NCBI RefSeq assembly: GCF_001556515.1
Contig: NZ_LSJA01000159.1
Span: 1 to 15,878 of the forward strand
Source: Caulobacter sp. CCH9-E1
Lineage (GTDB): Bacteria > Pseudomonadota > Alphaproteobacteria > Caulobacterales > Caulobacteraceae
DNA length: 15,878 bases
Reading direction: 5' to 3'
Notes under the pieces: generated by a model
The model's input: only the letters and a program-made list of their open reading frames with translations
Database searches by the model: none
What the model was told of the DNA's origin: nothing
Translations under genes and position numbers: made by a program
Shown here: one piece after another, positions 6,690 to 13,361 of the stretch
Layout: the number at the start of each line of letters is the position of its first letter
How positions within the stretch are numbered: position 1 is the stretch's first letter

Positions 6690-7829
6690 TCAGGTCGCCC
6701 GCGCCCAGTCCCTCACGTCCTCGACGAACAGCCCCGGCTCCTCCATCGCCGCGAAGTGGCCGCCGCGCGGCATCTCGCTCCAGCGGACGATGTTGTAGGC
6801 CCGGTCGGCCCACGAGCGGGGCGGAGGCTTGTAGATGCTCTCGCCGGGGAAGTTGGCGAAGGCGGTCGGGGTCTCGCAGCGCTGGCCCTCGGCCAGGACC
6901 GGGCCGCCTTCCTCGATCATGGCGCGGTAGTACCAGGCGCCGGTCGTGAAGCTGCCGGTCATCACGTAGATCATGACGTTGGTCAGCAGCTGGTCGCGCG
7001 TGAACACCTGCTCGAACGGCTTGGTCGACAGGTCCGCCCAGTCGTGGAAGCGCTCCAGGATCCAGGCGGCCTGGCCGACGGGGTTATTGGCCCCCAGCCA
7101 GGCCACCGACTGCGGCTTACTCGCTTGCAAGCGAAAATAGGCGCCGTAGGCGTCCATCTGGGCGCCGAAGCCGGTGATCCAGGCGATCTCCTCCGGGCTC
7201 GTGGGCGGGCCGGCGGGACGCAGGCCGATCATGTTCAGGTGGATGGCCTTGGCGTGGGCGCCCTGGTCGAGGCCCAGCCACGAGGTGACCAGCCCGCCCC
7301 AGTCGCCGCCTTGGGCCAGATAGGTCGGATAGCCCAGCTCGCGGGTCATCAGGGTGTTGAACAGCCGCGCGGTGGCCCGCTGGCCCAGCGGCCGCTTGGG
7401 CTTGCCGGAAAAGCCGAAGCCCGGCAGCGACGGGACGACCAGGTCGAAGGCGTCGGCCGGATCCCCGCCGTGGCGTGAGGGGAAGGCCAGGGGCTCGATG
7501 GCGTCCCAGAACTCGAAATGGCTGCCCGGCCAGCCGTGGGTGACCAGCAGCGGGCGCTTGCCCTTGGCCTCGCCCACCACATGGACGAAGTGGATGTCCA
7601 GATCCTCGATCGTCGCGGTGAACTGCGGGAAGCGGTTCAGGCTCGCCTGCGCCGCGCCGACGTCGAAGCCGTCGGTCCAGTAGCCGCAAAGATCCTTCAG
7701 GAAGTCGGCGTCGCAGCCATAGGCCCAGCCGCCGCCTTCCGGAGCCGGCGGGAATTCATAGGCGCGGACCTGGCTCAGGACCTTGTCGACCTGGTCGCGG
7801 GACCAGCTGACCTCGAACGGCGTCGCCAT
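6690..7829 (-). CDS. Epoxide hydrolase, alpha/beta-hydrolase with EHN N-terminal domain
   Basis: This 379-residue protein resembles microsomal-type epoxide hydrolases, which open epoxides to diols. An N-terminal EHN-type region (about 5-110, with WSRDQVDKVLSQVRAYEFP and FPQFTATIEDLDIHFVHV) precedes an alpha/beta-hydrolase core. HGWPGS (98-103) is the oxyanion-hole motif, GGDWGG (174-179) carries the nucleophile Asp176, WYYR (299-302) may supply an epoxide-activating Tyr, and GGHFAAMEEP (356-365) holds the catalytic His358. The natural substrate is unknown. The start at 7829 is preceded by GGGAGG at 5 nt. The longer reading to 7898 has no such site and runs through a palindrome. Codons around residues 231-238 are unusually A/T-rich for this gene and include a 14-nt palindrome. 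Confidence 0.88.
   Translation of the reverse strand: MATPFEVSWSRDQVDKVLSQVRAYEFPPAPEGGGWAYGCDADFLKDLCGYWTDGFDVGAAQASLNRFPQFTATIEDLDIHFVHVVGEAKGKRPLLVTHGWPGSHFEFWDAIEPLAFPSRHGGDPADAFDLVVPSLPGFGFSGKPKRPLGQRATARLFNTLMTRELGYPTYLAQGGDWGGLVTSWLGLDQGAHAKAIHLNMIGLRPAGPPTSPEEIAWITGFGAQMDAYGAYFRLQASKPQSVAWLGANNPVGQAAWILERFHDWADLSTKPFEQVFTRDQLLTNVMIYVMTGSFTTGAWYYRAMIEEGGPVLAEGQRCETPTAFANFPGESIYKPPPRSWADRAYNIVRWSEMPRGGHFAAMEEPGLFVEDVRDWARAT
7121..7134. repeat. 14-nt perfect palindrome inside the epoxide hydrolase gene
   Basis: TCGCTTGCAAGCGA is exactly self-complementary. It lies in a stretch whose codons (TAT, TTT, TTG, CAA, AGT) are rare in the surrounding G/C-ending genes. It encodes FRLQASK of the hydrolase without shifting the frame. 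Confidence 0.5.
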
Positions 7830-7858
7830 GGCGGCCTCCCTGTTTTGCTGGGAGGAGA

Positions 7859-7890
7859 GTTTGATTTCCCCGACGGAGGTCAAATCAAAC
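7859..7890. promoter_or_regulatory. Operator-like inverted repeat upstream of epoxide hydrolase
   Basis: GTTTGATTT (7859-7867) and AAATCAAAC (7882-7890) form a perfect 9-bp inverted repeat with a 14-bp spacer. It lies 30-61 bp before the hydrolase ATG, where a regulator would overlap the promoter. The A/T-rich arms stand out in this GC-rich setting. As RNA it could form a weak hairpin, but there is no T-run. No regulator gene adjoins it. Confidence 0.5.
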
Positions 7891-7934
7891 CGTGTCATCC
7901 CGGATAGCCTCTGCGAGGCTTCCGGGATGACACG
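7891..7934. repeat. Family-2 minimal element: 20-bp hairpin (c)
   Basis: The outer 14-bp arms CGTGTCATCCCGGA / TCCGGGATGACACG and an inner 6-bp stem AGCCTC-TGC-GAGGCT are broken only by one unpaired T (7905). It shares its sequence with the halves of the larger family-2 elements but lacks the CCCAGGGG tail. It begins 12 bp beyond the eamA stop codon on the minus strand and directly abuts the operator-like repeat upstream of the epoxide hydrolase. Confidence 0.9.
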
Positions 7935-7946
7935 GGAACTGGGAGG

Positions 7947-8843
7947 TCAAGCCGCCGCCGCTCTCCACGCCCGCACCTTCGGCCACAGCATGTTGACCGC
8001 CAGGCCGGTCAGCACCAGGGCCGCGGCGATCAGCTTCCAGGCGGGCAGGGCCTCGTGCAGCAGCAGGGCCGAGGCGCCCATGCCGAAGACGGGGACCAGC
8101 AGGGCCATCGGGGTGACGGTGGCGGCCGGGTGCCTCGCCAACAGCCAGCCCCAGGCGGCGTAGCCGAACATGGTGTTGCCCACCGCCTGCCAGGCGACGG
8201 CGACCCAGGTCAGGGCGTCGGCGTGGGTCACGCCCTTGACGATGGCCGGCCAGCCTTCCAGCCACAGCGACATGAGAAACAGCGGCGGGATCGAGAACAG
8301 GCTCGCCCAGACCACATAGGCCAGCATGTTCACGGAGCCGGCCTGGCGAGCGACGATGTTGCCGCCCGACCAGCTGGCGGCCGCCAGCAGCACCAGGAGG
8401 ACGCCCAGCGGCGTCGCCGAGCCGCCGCCGTGCGCGGCGATCAGCACGATGCCCGAGGCCGCCAGCAAGAGGGCGGCGATCTGGAAGGCCTTGATCGGCT
8501 CGCGATTGATCCGCATCGCCATGCCGATCGTGAAGAACACCTGGGTCTGCACGACCAGCGAGGCCAGGCCCGGCGAGATGTGGCCCTTCATGGCCACGAA
8601 CAGCAGGCCAAACTGCCCGGCGCCGATCAGCACGCCATAGGCGGCGAGGTTCGCCCAGGACACGGGCGGGCGCTTGACGAAGAACGCCACCGGCAGCAGC
8701 ACCAGGGTGAAGCGCAGGGTGGCGAACAGCAGCGGCGGCAGGTGGTCCAGCCCCACGCGAATGACCACGAAGTTCGTGCCCCAGACCGCCACCACGGCCA
8801 GGGCCAGCAGGAAGTGGCGCAGGGGCAGGGACGCGTTCGACAT
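7947..8843 (-). CDS. eamA: EamA-family transporter, likely O-acetylserine/cysteine exporter
   Basis: This inner-membrane protein of 298 residues has about ten hydrophobic helices arranged as two EamA repeats (roughly 8-135 and 148-287), the drug/metabolite transporter fold. The opening (VWGTNFVVIRVGLDHLPPLL, then LRFTLV and FFVKRP) and the later GLASLVVQTQVFFT closely follow Escherichia coli EamA/YdeD as I remember it, which exports O-acetylserine and cysteine. That specific substrate is an inference; the fold is not. The ATG at 8843 has GGAG 5 nt upstream. A longer reading to 8939 would add a charged, non-conserved leader through a palindrome and is rejected. A clean inverted repeat 63-81 bp upstream may be its operator. 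Two genes downstream lies metY, another sulfur-metabolism gene. Confidence 0.85.
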   Translation of the reverse strand: MSNASLPLRHFLLALAVVAVWGTNFVVIRVGLDHLPPLLFATLRFTLVLLPVAFFVKRPPVSWANLAAYGVLIGAGQFGLLFVAMKGHISPGLASLVVQTQVFFTIGMAMRINREPIKAFQIAALLLAASGIVLIAAHGGGSATPLGVLLVLLAAASWSGGNIVARQAGSVNMLAYVVWASLFSIPPLFLMSLWLEGWPAIVKGVTHADALTWVAVAWQAVGNTMFGYAAWGWLLARHPAATVTPMALLVPVFGMGASALLLHEALPAWKLIAAALVLTGLAVNMLWPKVRAWRAAAA

Positions 8844-8905
8844 GGGCGCTCCGTCGGCGGGGTGAGGCTTGGATTGCGCCGTCGGTTGCGTCGGAGCAAT
8901 GGAAA

Positions 8906-8924
8906 CATTGTCCCGATGACAATG
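8906..8924. promoter_or_regulatory. Operator-like palindrome in the eamA / DUF2855 divergent region
   Basis: CATTGTC-N5-GACAATG is a perfect 7-bp inverted repeat with a 5-bp spacer, ending 62 bp before the eamA start. The arm spacing suits a dimeric helix-turn-helix regulator. No regulator gene is adjacent, so the binding protein is unknown. Confidence 0.55.
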
Positions 8925-8944
8925 CTTAGCTCCAAACATCCCGG

Positions 8945-9055
8945 GTCATCCCGGCCGTAGCGCGAAGCGCGTAGAGCCGGGACCCAGGGGCGGCGCGCGC
9001 GGCGTTCCTTCACCCCCTGGGTCCCGGATAGCCTCTGCGAGGCTTCCGGGATGAC
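8945..9055. repeat. Family-2 composite nested inverted repeat (d)
   Basis: The outer arms GTCATCCCGG (8945-8954) and CCGGGATGAC (9046-9055) and the inner arms at 8977-8990 and 9014-9027 (CCGGGACCCAGGGG and its complement, 14 bp) form a nested inverted repeat. The right half (9014-9055) is identical over 42 bp, in reverse complement, to 5154-5195. The left half has a different inner hairpin, GCGC-GAA-GCGC. This copy lies in the 292-bp divergent gap between eamA and the DUF2855 gene. It is therefore not at any gene's 3' end. Confidence 0.9.
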
Positions 9056-9135
9056 ACGTGAAGAGAGGCGAAACGCCCGTTTGACTTGCCGCGGGGCCTC
9101 CGCCTAGCTTCCTCCCAACAGAGGGAGAGAACGCC

Positions 9136-10191
9136 ATGGGCTGGGACCTGCTGGTCGCCAAGGACGACTTGCGCCGCACGGAGCTCCGCGAGACGGCGCC
9201 CGCGCCGCTGGCCGATGGCGAGGTGCGGCTGGCCATCGAGAGCTTCGCCCTGACCGCCAACAACATCACCTACGCCGTGTTCGGCGAGATGATGCAGTAC
9301 TGGAACTTCTTTCCCGCGCCGGAGGGCTTTGGCCGCGTGCCGGTCTGGGGTCACGCGCGGGTCGAGGAAAGCCGCCATCCCGAGATCCCCGTGGGCCAGC
9401 GCTTCTACGGCTATTGGCCGATGTCCACGCACCTGACCGTGCAGGCCAGGGCCGGCAAGAGCGGGTTCCTCGACGCCGCGCCGCATCGCCAGCCGATGGC
9501 CGTGATCTACAACCAGTACGCCGCGGTCGGGGGCGAGGAGCCGCTGGAGGCCTATCGCGCCCTGCTGCAGCCGCTGTTCATGACCTCGTTCCTGATCGAG
9601 GACCAGCTGGACGAGGCCGGCTTCCACGGGGCCAACAGCGTGATCCTGTCCAGCGCCTCGTCCAAGACCGCCATCGCCCTGGCGGCGCTGCTGCATCGGC
9701 GCGGCGACGTGAAGGTCGTGGGCCTGACCTCGCCCCGCAACAAGGCCTTCGTCGAGGGGCTGGGCTTCTACGACCAGGTCGTGCTCTACGACGATATCGC
9801 CAGCGCGCCGATCGCGACGCCCGCCGTCTTCGTCGACTTCGCCGGCGACAGCCAGGTGCTGGGCGCGGTGCACCGCCGGTTCGGCGATGATCTGAAGGCT
9901 TCGATCCTGGTCGGCGGCACCCACTGGGAGGTCCCGCGCGTCCAGGCGGAGCTGCCCGGTCCGACGCCGGCCTTCTTCTTCGCCCCCGATCGCATCGCCA
10001 AGCGCCGCCAGGACTGGGCCGGCGGCGAGTTCGACCGCCGCTACGGCGAGGCCTGGACGCCGTTCGTGTCCGACGCCGCGCGGTGGCTGACGGTGAAGGA
10101 GGGGCAGGGGCCCGAGGCGATCCGCGCGGCCTATCTGGAGCAGGTCGAGGGCGGTACGGCGCCGGATGTCGGGGTGGTGTTGCGGCCGTAG
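9136..10191 (+). CDS. DUF2855 family protein (MDR-dehydrogenase-like), function unknown
   Basis: The 351-residue product matches what I know of DUF2855, an uncharacterised family distantly like medium-chain dehydrogenases. An N-terminal GroES-like stretch (ESFALTANNITYAVFG, residues 35-50) is followed by a Rossmann-like part. The usual glycine-rich nucleotide loop is replaced by VILSSASSKTAIALAALLH (about 170-188), then a second strand VVGLTSP (about 195-201) and VFVDFAGD (about 233-240). No zinc-binding pattern typical of alcohol dehydrogenases is visible. Start ATG 9136 has GGGAG about 7 nt upstream. The gene is divergent from eamA and converges on secA. A family-1 repeat begins 4 bp after its stop codon and no other terminator is present. 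No reaction can be assigned. Confidence 0.85.
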   Translation: MGWDLLVAKDDLRRTELRETAPAPLADGEVRLAIESFALTANNITYAVFGEMMQYWNFFPAPEGFGRVPVWGHARVEESRHPEIPVGQRFYGYWPMSTHLTVQARAGKSGFLDAAPHRQPMAVIYNQYAAVGGEEPLEAYRALLQPLFMTSFLIEDQLDEAGFHGANSVILSSASSKTAIALAALLHRRGDVKVVGLTSPRNKAFVEGLGFYDQVVLYDDIASAPIATPAVFVDFAGDSQVLGAVHRRFGDDLKASILVGGTHWEVPRVQAELPGPTPAFFFAPDRIAKRRQDWAGGEFDRRYGEAWTPFVSDAARWLTVKEGQGPEAIRAAYLEQVEGGTAPDVGVVLRP

Positions 10192-10195
10192 TGAT

Positions 10196-10242
10196 CCTTC
10201 TCCCCTTGCGGGAGAAGGTGGCGCGAAGCGCCGGATGAGGGG
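10196..10242 (-). repeat. Family-1 repeat, copy D
   Basis: The stem CCTTCTCCC-CTTGC-GGGAGAAGG (10196-10218) is followed by the central hairpin GGCGC-GAA-GCGCC (10220-10232) and GGATGAGGGG. Compared with copy A, one stem pair is A-T in place of G-C, with both partners changed. It starts 4 bp after the DUF2855 gene stop codon. Confidence 0.9.
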
Positions 10243-10269
10243 TTGAAAGACGTGTCCGGAAAACGGAGC

Positions 10270-10324
10270 GCGACCCCTCACCCGGCCGCCTAAGGCGGCC
10301 ACCCTCTCCCGCAAGGGGAGAGGG
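10270..10324 (+). repeat. Family-1 repeat, copy E
   Basis: This copy is nearly identical to the one at 1-55 (three differences, all around the central hairpin, which here is GGCCGCC-TAA-GGCGGCC). It is inverted relative to copy D, 27 bp away. Its strong stem faces the 3' end of secA, beyond the secA terminator. Confidence 0.92.
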
Positions 10325-10325
10325 A

Positions 10326-10365
10326 AAACAGAAAACGCCCGCCCTGGTCTCCCGGGGCGGGCGTT
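10326..10365 (-). terminator. Intrinsic terminator of secA
   Basis: The 11-bp perfect stem AACGCCCGCCC (10334-10344) / GGGCGGGCGTT (10355-10365) has a 10-nt loop. On the minus strand it is followed by a T-rich run, TTCTGTTTT. It lies 24 bp beyond the secA stop codon. Confidence 0.87.
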
Positions 10366-10389
10366 GTCGTCTTCAGATCAGCTCAAGCC

Positions 10390-13158
10390 TCAGACCAGCG
10401 ACCCGTGGCACTGCTTGAACTTCTTGCCCGAGCCGCAGGGGCAGGGGGCGTTGCGGTTGGTGCGTTCCCAGTCTTCCGGCAGGGCCGAGACCGGCAGGGC
10501 TTGGCGTTGCTCGGGCGACAGGCCGTCGGGAATCGCGCCGGCCGTGGCGGCGTTCTCGCCGGTCAGCGGATCGAGGTGGACCTCCTGCAGCCCTTCCAGC
10601 GACTGGTGCGGCATCTCCGGCTCGGCATAGGCGATCTCGACCGTCATCAGCCAGCGGGTGGTGTTGGTGCGGAGATCCCCCAGCAGCTTCTCGAACAGCG
10701 AGAAGGCCTCGGTCTTGTACTCGTTCAGCGGATCGCGCTGGCCGTAGCCGCGCAGGCCGATGACGTTGCGCAGGTGGTCCAGGTGCATCAGGTGCTCGCG
10801 CCACTGCAGATCGATCATCTGCAGCAGGAAGTTCTTCTCGACCTGGCGCATCTGCTCGGGCGTGATGATCACCTCGCGCTGGGCGGCGTACTCGTCGGCC
10901 GCCTTGGTGATGCGGTCCTTGATCTCCTCATCGGCGATGCCTTCCTCGGCGGCCCACTCGGCGATCGGCAGGTCCAGGCCCAGGATCGACTTCACGCGCT
11001 CGGTCAGGCCCTCGATGTCCCACTGCTCGGCATAGGCCTTGGGCGGCAGGTGGCGGGCGACCAGGTCGTCGATCGTGTCGTGGCGCATCTCGGCGATGAT
11101 GTCCGAGAGGTCGCTGGACTCCATGAACTCCTGGCGCTGCTCGAACACGGCCTTGCGCTGGTCGTTGACGACGTCGTCGTACTTCAGGAGGTTCTTGCGG
11201 ATCTCGTAGTTGCGCTGCTCGACGCGCTTTTGCGCCGTGGCGATGGCGTTGTTCAGCCACTTGTGGGTGATGGCCTCGCCTTCCTGGACGCCGAAGGTGC
11301 GCATGATCGCGTCCAGACGGTCGCCGGCGAAGATGCGCAGCAGATCGTCCTCGCACGACAGGAAGAACTTCGAGCGGCCCGGGTCGCCCTGACGGCCCGT
11401 CCGGCCGCGCAGCTGGTTGTCGATGCGGCGGCTTTCGTGGCGCTCGGTGCCCAGCACGAACAGGCCGCCGGCGTCCAGCGCCTGCCTCTTGCGGTCGGCG
11501 ATCTCGGCCTCGAGGCGGGCGCGTTCCTCGGCCTCGTCCTCGACGGTGATTTCGAGGCCCATGCCCTTCTGCTGCTGGCGCCAGTTGAACAGGCGCATGT
11601 CGATGCTGCCGCCCAGCTGGATGTCGGTGCCGCGGCCGGCCATGTTGGTGGCGATGGTCACCGCGCCCGGCACGCCGGCGTCGGCGACGATCAGGGCTTC
11701 CTGCTCGTGGAAGCGGGCGTTCAGCACCTGGTGCGGAATGCCCTTCACCTTCTTGCCGTCCTTCTCGAAGCTGTAGTTCGACAGCAGGCGGGACAGCTCT
11801 TCCGACTTCTCGATCGAGACGGTGCCGACCAGGATCGGCTGGCCGCGCACGTGGCAGTCGGCGATCTGCTTCAGGATCGCTTCGTTCTTCTCGCGCTCGG
11901 TGCGATAGACCTCGTCATCGTCGTCGATGCGCTGGATCGGACGGTTGGTCGGGATCTCCGACACGCTCATCTTGTAGATGTCGTCGAATTCCTGCGCCTC
12001 GGTCGAGGCCGTGCCGGTCATGCCCGACAGCTTCTTGTAGAGGCGGAAGTAGTTCTGGATCGTCACCGAGGCCAGGGTCTGGTTCTCGGGCTGGATGTCG
12101 GCGCCTTCCTTGGCCTCGATGGCCTGGTGCAGGCCTTCCGACAGGCGGCGGCCGGTCATCATGCGGCCGGTGAACTCGTCGATCAGGACAACCTCGCCGC
12201 CCTTGACGATGTAGTCCTTGTCGCGCGTGTACAGCACGTTGGCGCGCAGGGCCTGGTTGACGTGGTGCACCACCGAGACGTTGGCCGCGTCGTAGAGACC
12301 CGCCGAGTCCTCGGCCAGGTGGCCGCCGGCCATCAGGATCTCTTCGATCTTTTCCTGGCCGTCCTCGGTCAGGATGACCTGCTTCTGCTTCTCGTCGTGG
12401 TCGTAGGTGGTCTTGTCCTTGATCAGCTCCTTCACGAGCAGATCGATGGTCTTGTAGAACTCGCTGCGGTCCTCGGTCGGGCCCGAGATGATCAGCGGGG
12501 TGCGGGCCTCGTCGATCAGGATCGAGTCCACTTCGTCGACGATCGCGAAGTTGTGGCCGCGCTGGACCATTTCCGAGACGTCATAGACCAGATTGTCGCG
12601 CAGATAGTCGAAGCCGAACTCGTTGTTCGTGCCGTAGGTGATGTCGCTGCGATAGGCGCGCTGGCGCTCGCCTTGCGACAGGCCGTTGACGATCACGCCG
12701 TAGGAGAGGCCCAGGAAGTTGTAGACCTGACCCATCCAGTCGGCGTCGCGGCGGGCCAGGTAGTCGTTGACGGTGATGACGTGGACGCCCTTGCCTTCCA
12801 GGGCGTTCAGATAGGTCGGCAGGGTGGCGACCAGCGTCTTGCCTTCACCGGTGCGCATTTCCGAGATGCCCGAGAAGTGCAGCACCATGCCGCCGACCAT
12901 CTGGACGTCGAAGTGGCGCATGCCCAGCACGCGCTTGGAGGCCTCGCGCACGGTGGCGAAGGCTTCGTTCAGGATGTCGTCGAGAGTCTCGCCCTTTTCG
13001 AGGCGCGCCTTGAACTCCGAGGTCTTGCCCTTCAGGGCCTCGTCGGACAGCGCGGCGTATTCGGCTTCATAGGCGTTGATCTTCGCCACCCGCGCCGCCA
13101 AGGCCTTGACCTTGCGTTCGTTCGAAGAGCCGAAGAGCTTTTTGGCGAAACCAAGCAT
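10390..13158 (-). CDS. secA: Preprotein translocase ATPase SecA
   Basis: SecA is the motor that drives unfolded preproteins through SecYEG at the inner membrane. The 922-residue product is full length. Walker A is MRTGEGKT (101-108) and Walker B is [15 protein letters not shown] (207-221). The second helicase domain has TNMAGRGTD (504-512). The C-terminal SEC-C metal site is intact, [13 protein letters not shown], with Cys906, Cys908, Cys917 and His918 as zinc ligands; it binds SecB and phospholipid. The start [18 protein letters not shown] is the canonical SecA N-terminus, yet no clear Shine-Dalgarno precedes the ATG at 13158, which is odd for an essential, abundant protein. The gene is single, with its own terminator, and divergent from a lipoprotein prolyl isomerase that may act on exported proteins. 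Confidence 0.98.
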   Translation of the reverse strand: MLGFAKKLFGSSNERKVKALAARVAKINAYEAEYAALSDEALKGKTSEFKARLEKGETLDDILNEAFATVREASKRVLGMRHFDVQMVGGMVLHFSGISEMRTGEGKTLVATLPTYLNALEGKGVHVITVNDYLARRDADWMGQVYNFLGLSYGVIVNGLSQGERQRAYRSDITYGTNNEFGFDYLRDNLVYDVSEMVQRGHNFAIVDEVDSILIDEARTPLIISGPTEDRSEFYKTIDLLVKELIKDKTTYDHDEKQKQVILTEDGQEKIEEILMAGGHLAEDSAGLYDAANVSVVHHVNQALRANVLYTRDKDYIVKGGEVVLIDEFTGRMMTGRRLSEGLHQAIEAKEGADIQPENQTLASVTIQNYFRLYKKLSGMTGTASTEAQEFDDIYKMSVSEIPTNRPIQRIDDDDEVYRTEREKNEAILKQIADCHVRGQPILVGTVSIEKSEELSRLLSNYSFEKDGKKVKGIPHQVLNARFHEQEALIVADAGVPGAVTIATNMAGRGTDIQLGGSIDMRLFNWRQQQKGMGLEITVEDEAEERARLEAEIADRKRQALDAGGLFVLGTERHESRRIDNQLRGRTGRQGDPGRSKFFLSCEDDLLRIFAGDRLDAIMRTFGVQEGEAITHKWLNNAIATAQKRVEQRNYEIRKNLLKYDDVVNDQRKAVFEQRQEFMESSDLSDIIAEMRHDTIDDLVARHLPPKAYAEQWDIEGLTERVKSILGLDLPIAEWAAEEGIADEEIKDRITKAADEYAAQREVIITPEQMRQVEKNFLLQMIDLQWREHLMHLDHLRNVIGLRGYGQRDPLNEYKTEAFSLFEKLLGDLRTNTTRWLMTVEIAYAEPEMPHQSLEGLQEVHLDPLTGENAATAGAIPDGLSPEQRQALPVSALPEDWERTNRNAPCPCGSGKKFKQCHGSLV

Positions 13159-13279
13159 GCAGAGGAAATCCGGAGCGATTATTATTGAAGCCGGCGCAAA
13201 GGCTTTGGCGGCCTCGACTACGGTGTTTTTCGGGGCGTGTTGACCGACGGAAAAACCGCTCGACTTGCACGCGCGCGAG

Positions 13280-13307
13280 ACTTAAGCACCGGTCAAGGGC
13301 CTGTCAA
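13280..13307 (-). promoter_or_regulatory. Possible housekeeping promoter of secA
   Basis: On the minus strand TTGACAG (plus 13301-13307), 13 nt, then GCTTAAGT (plus 13280-13287) partly fits the Caulobacter housekeeping sigma pattern (TTGaCgS, 10-14 nt, GCtANAWC). The -35 match is good and the -10 is partial. It would give a leader of roughly 110 nt before the secA start codon. Confidence 0.35.
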
Positions 13308-13361
13308 CGCGACGGGGTTTTTCCTGTTCCCCTTGGGTTTTACGTAACACGGGCAGCGCGC

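Noticed and set aside
8844..8939. Longer N-terminus for the EamA transporter, starting at 8939
   Set aside because: It would place a polar 32-residue leader before the first membrane helix and read through an operator-like palindrome. GGAG before 8843 decides the start.
13240..13265. Plus-strand promoter TTGACCG-N11-GCTCGACT for the isomerase gene
   Set aside because: The -10 half is poor, and it would face the secA promoter candidate head-on. Not strong enough to list.
13067..13270. A 67-codon frame on the minus strand starting in the secA leader and overlapping the secA start, as a SecM-like regulatory peptide
   Set aside because: It starts with GTG, has no ribosome site, no known arrest motif (no RAPP-like end) and no signal peptide, and it overlaps the secA start out of frame. 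Probably chance in GC-rich DNA.
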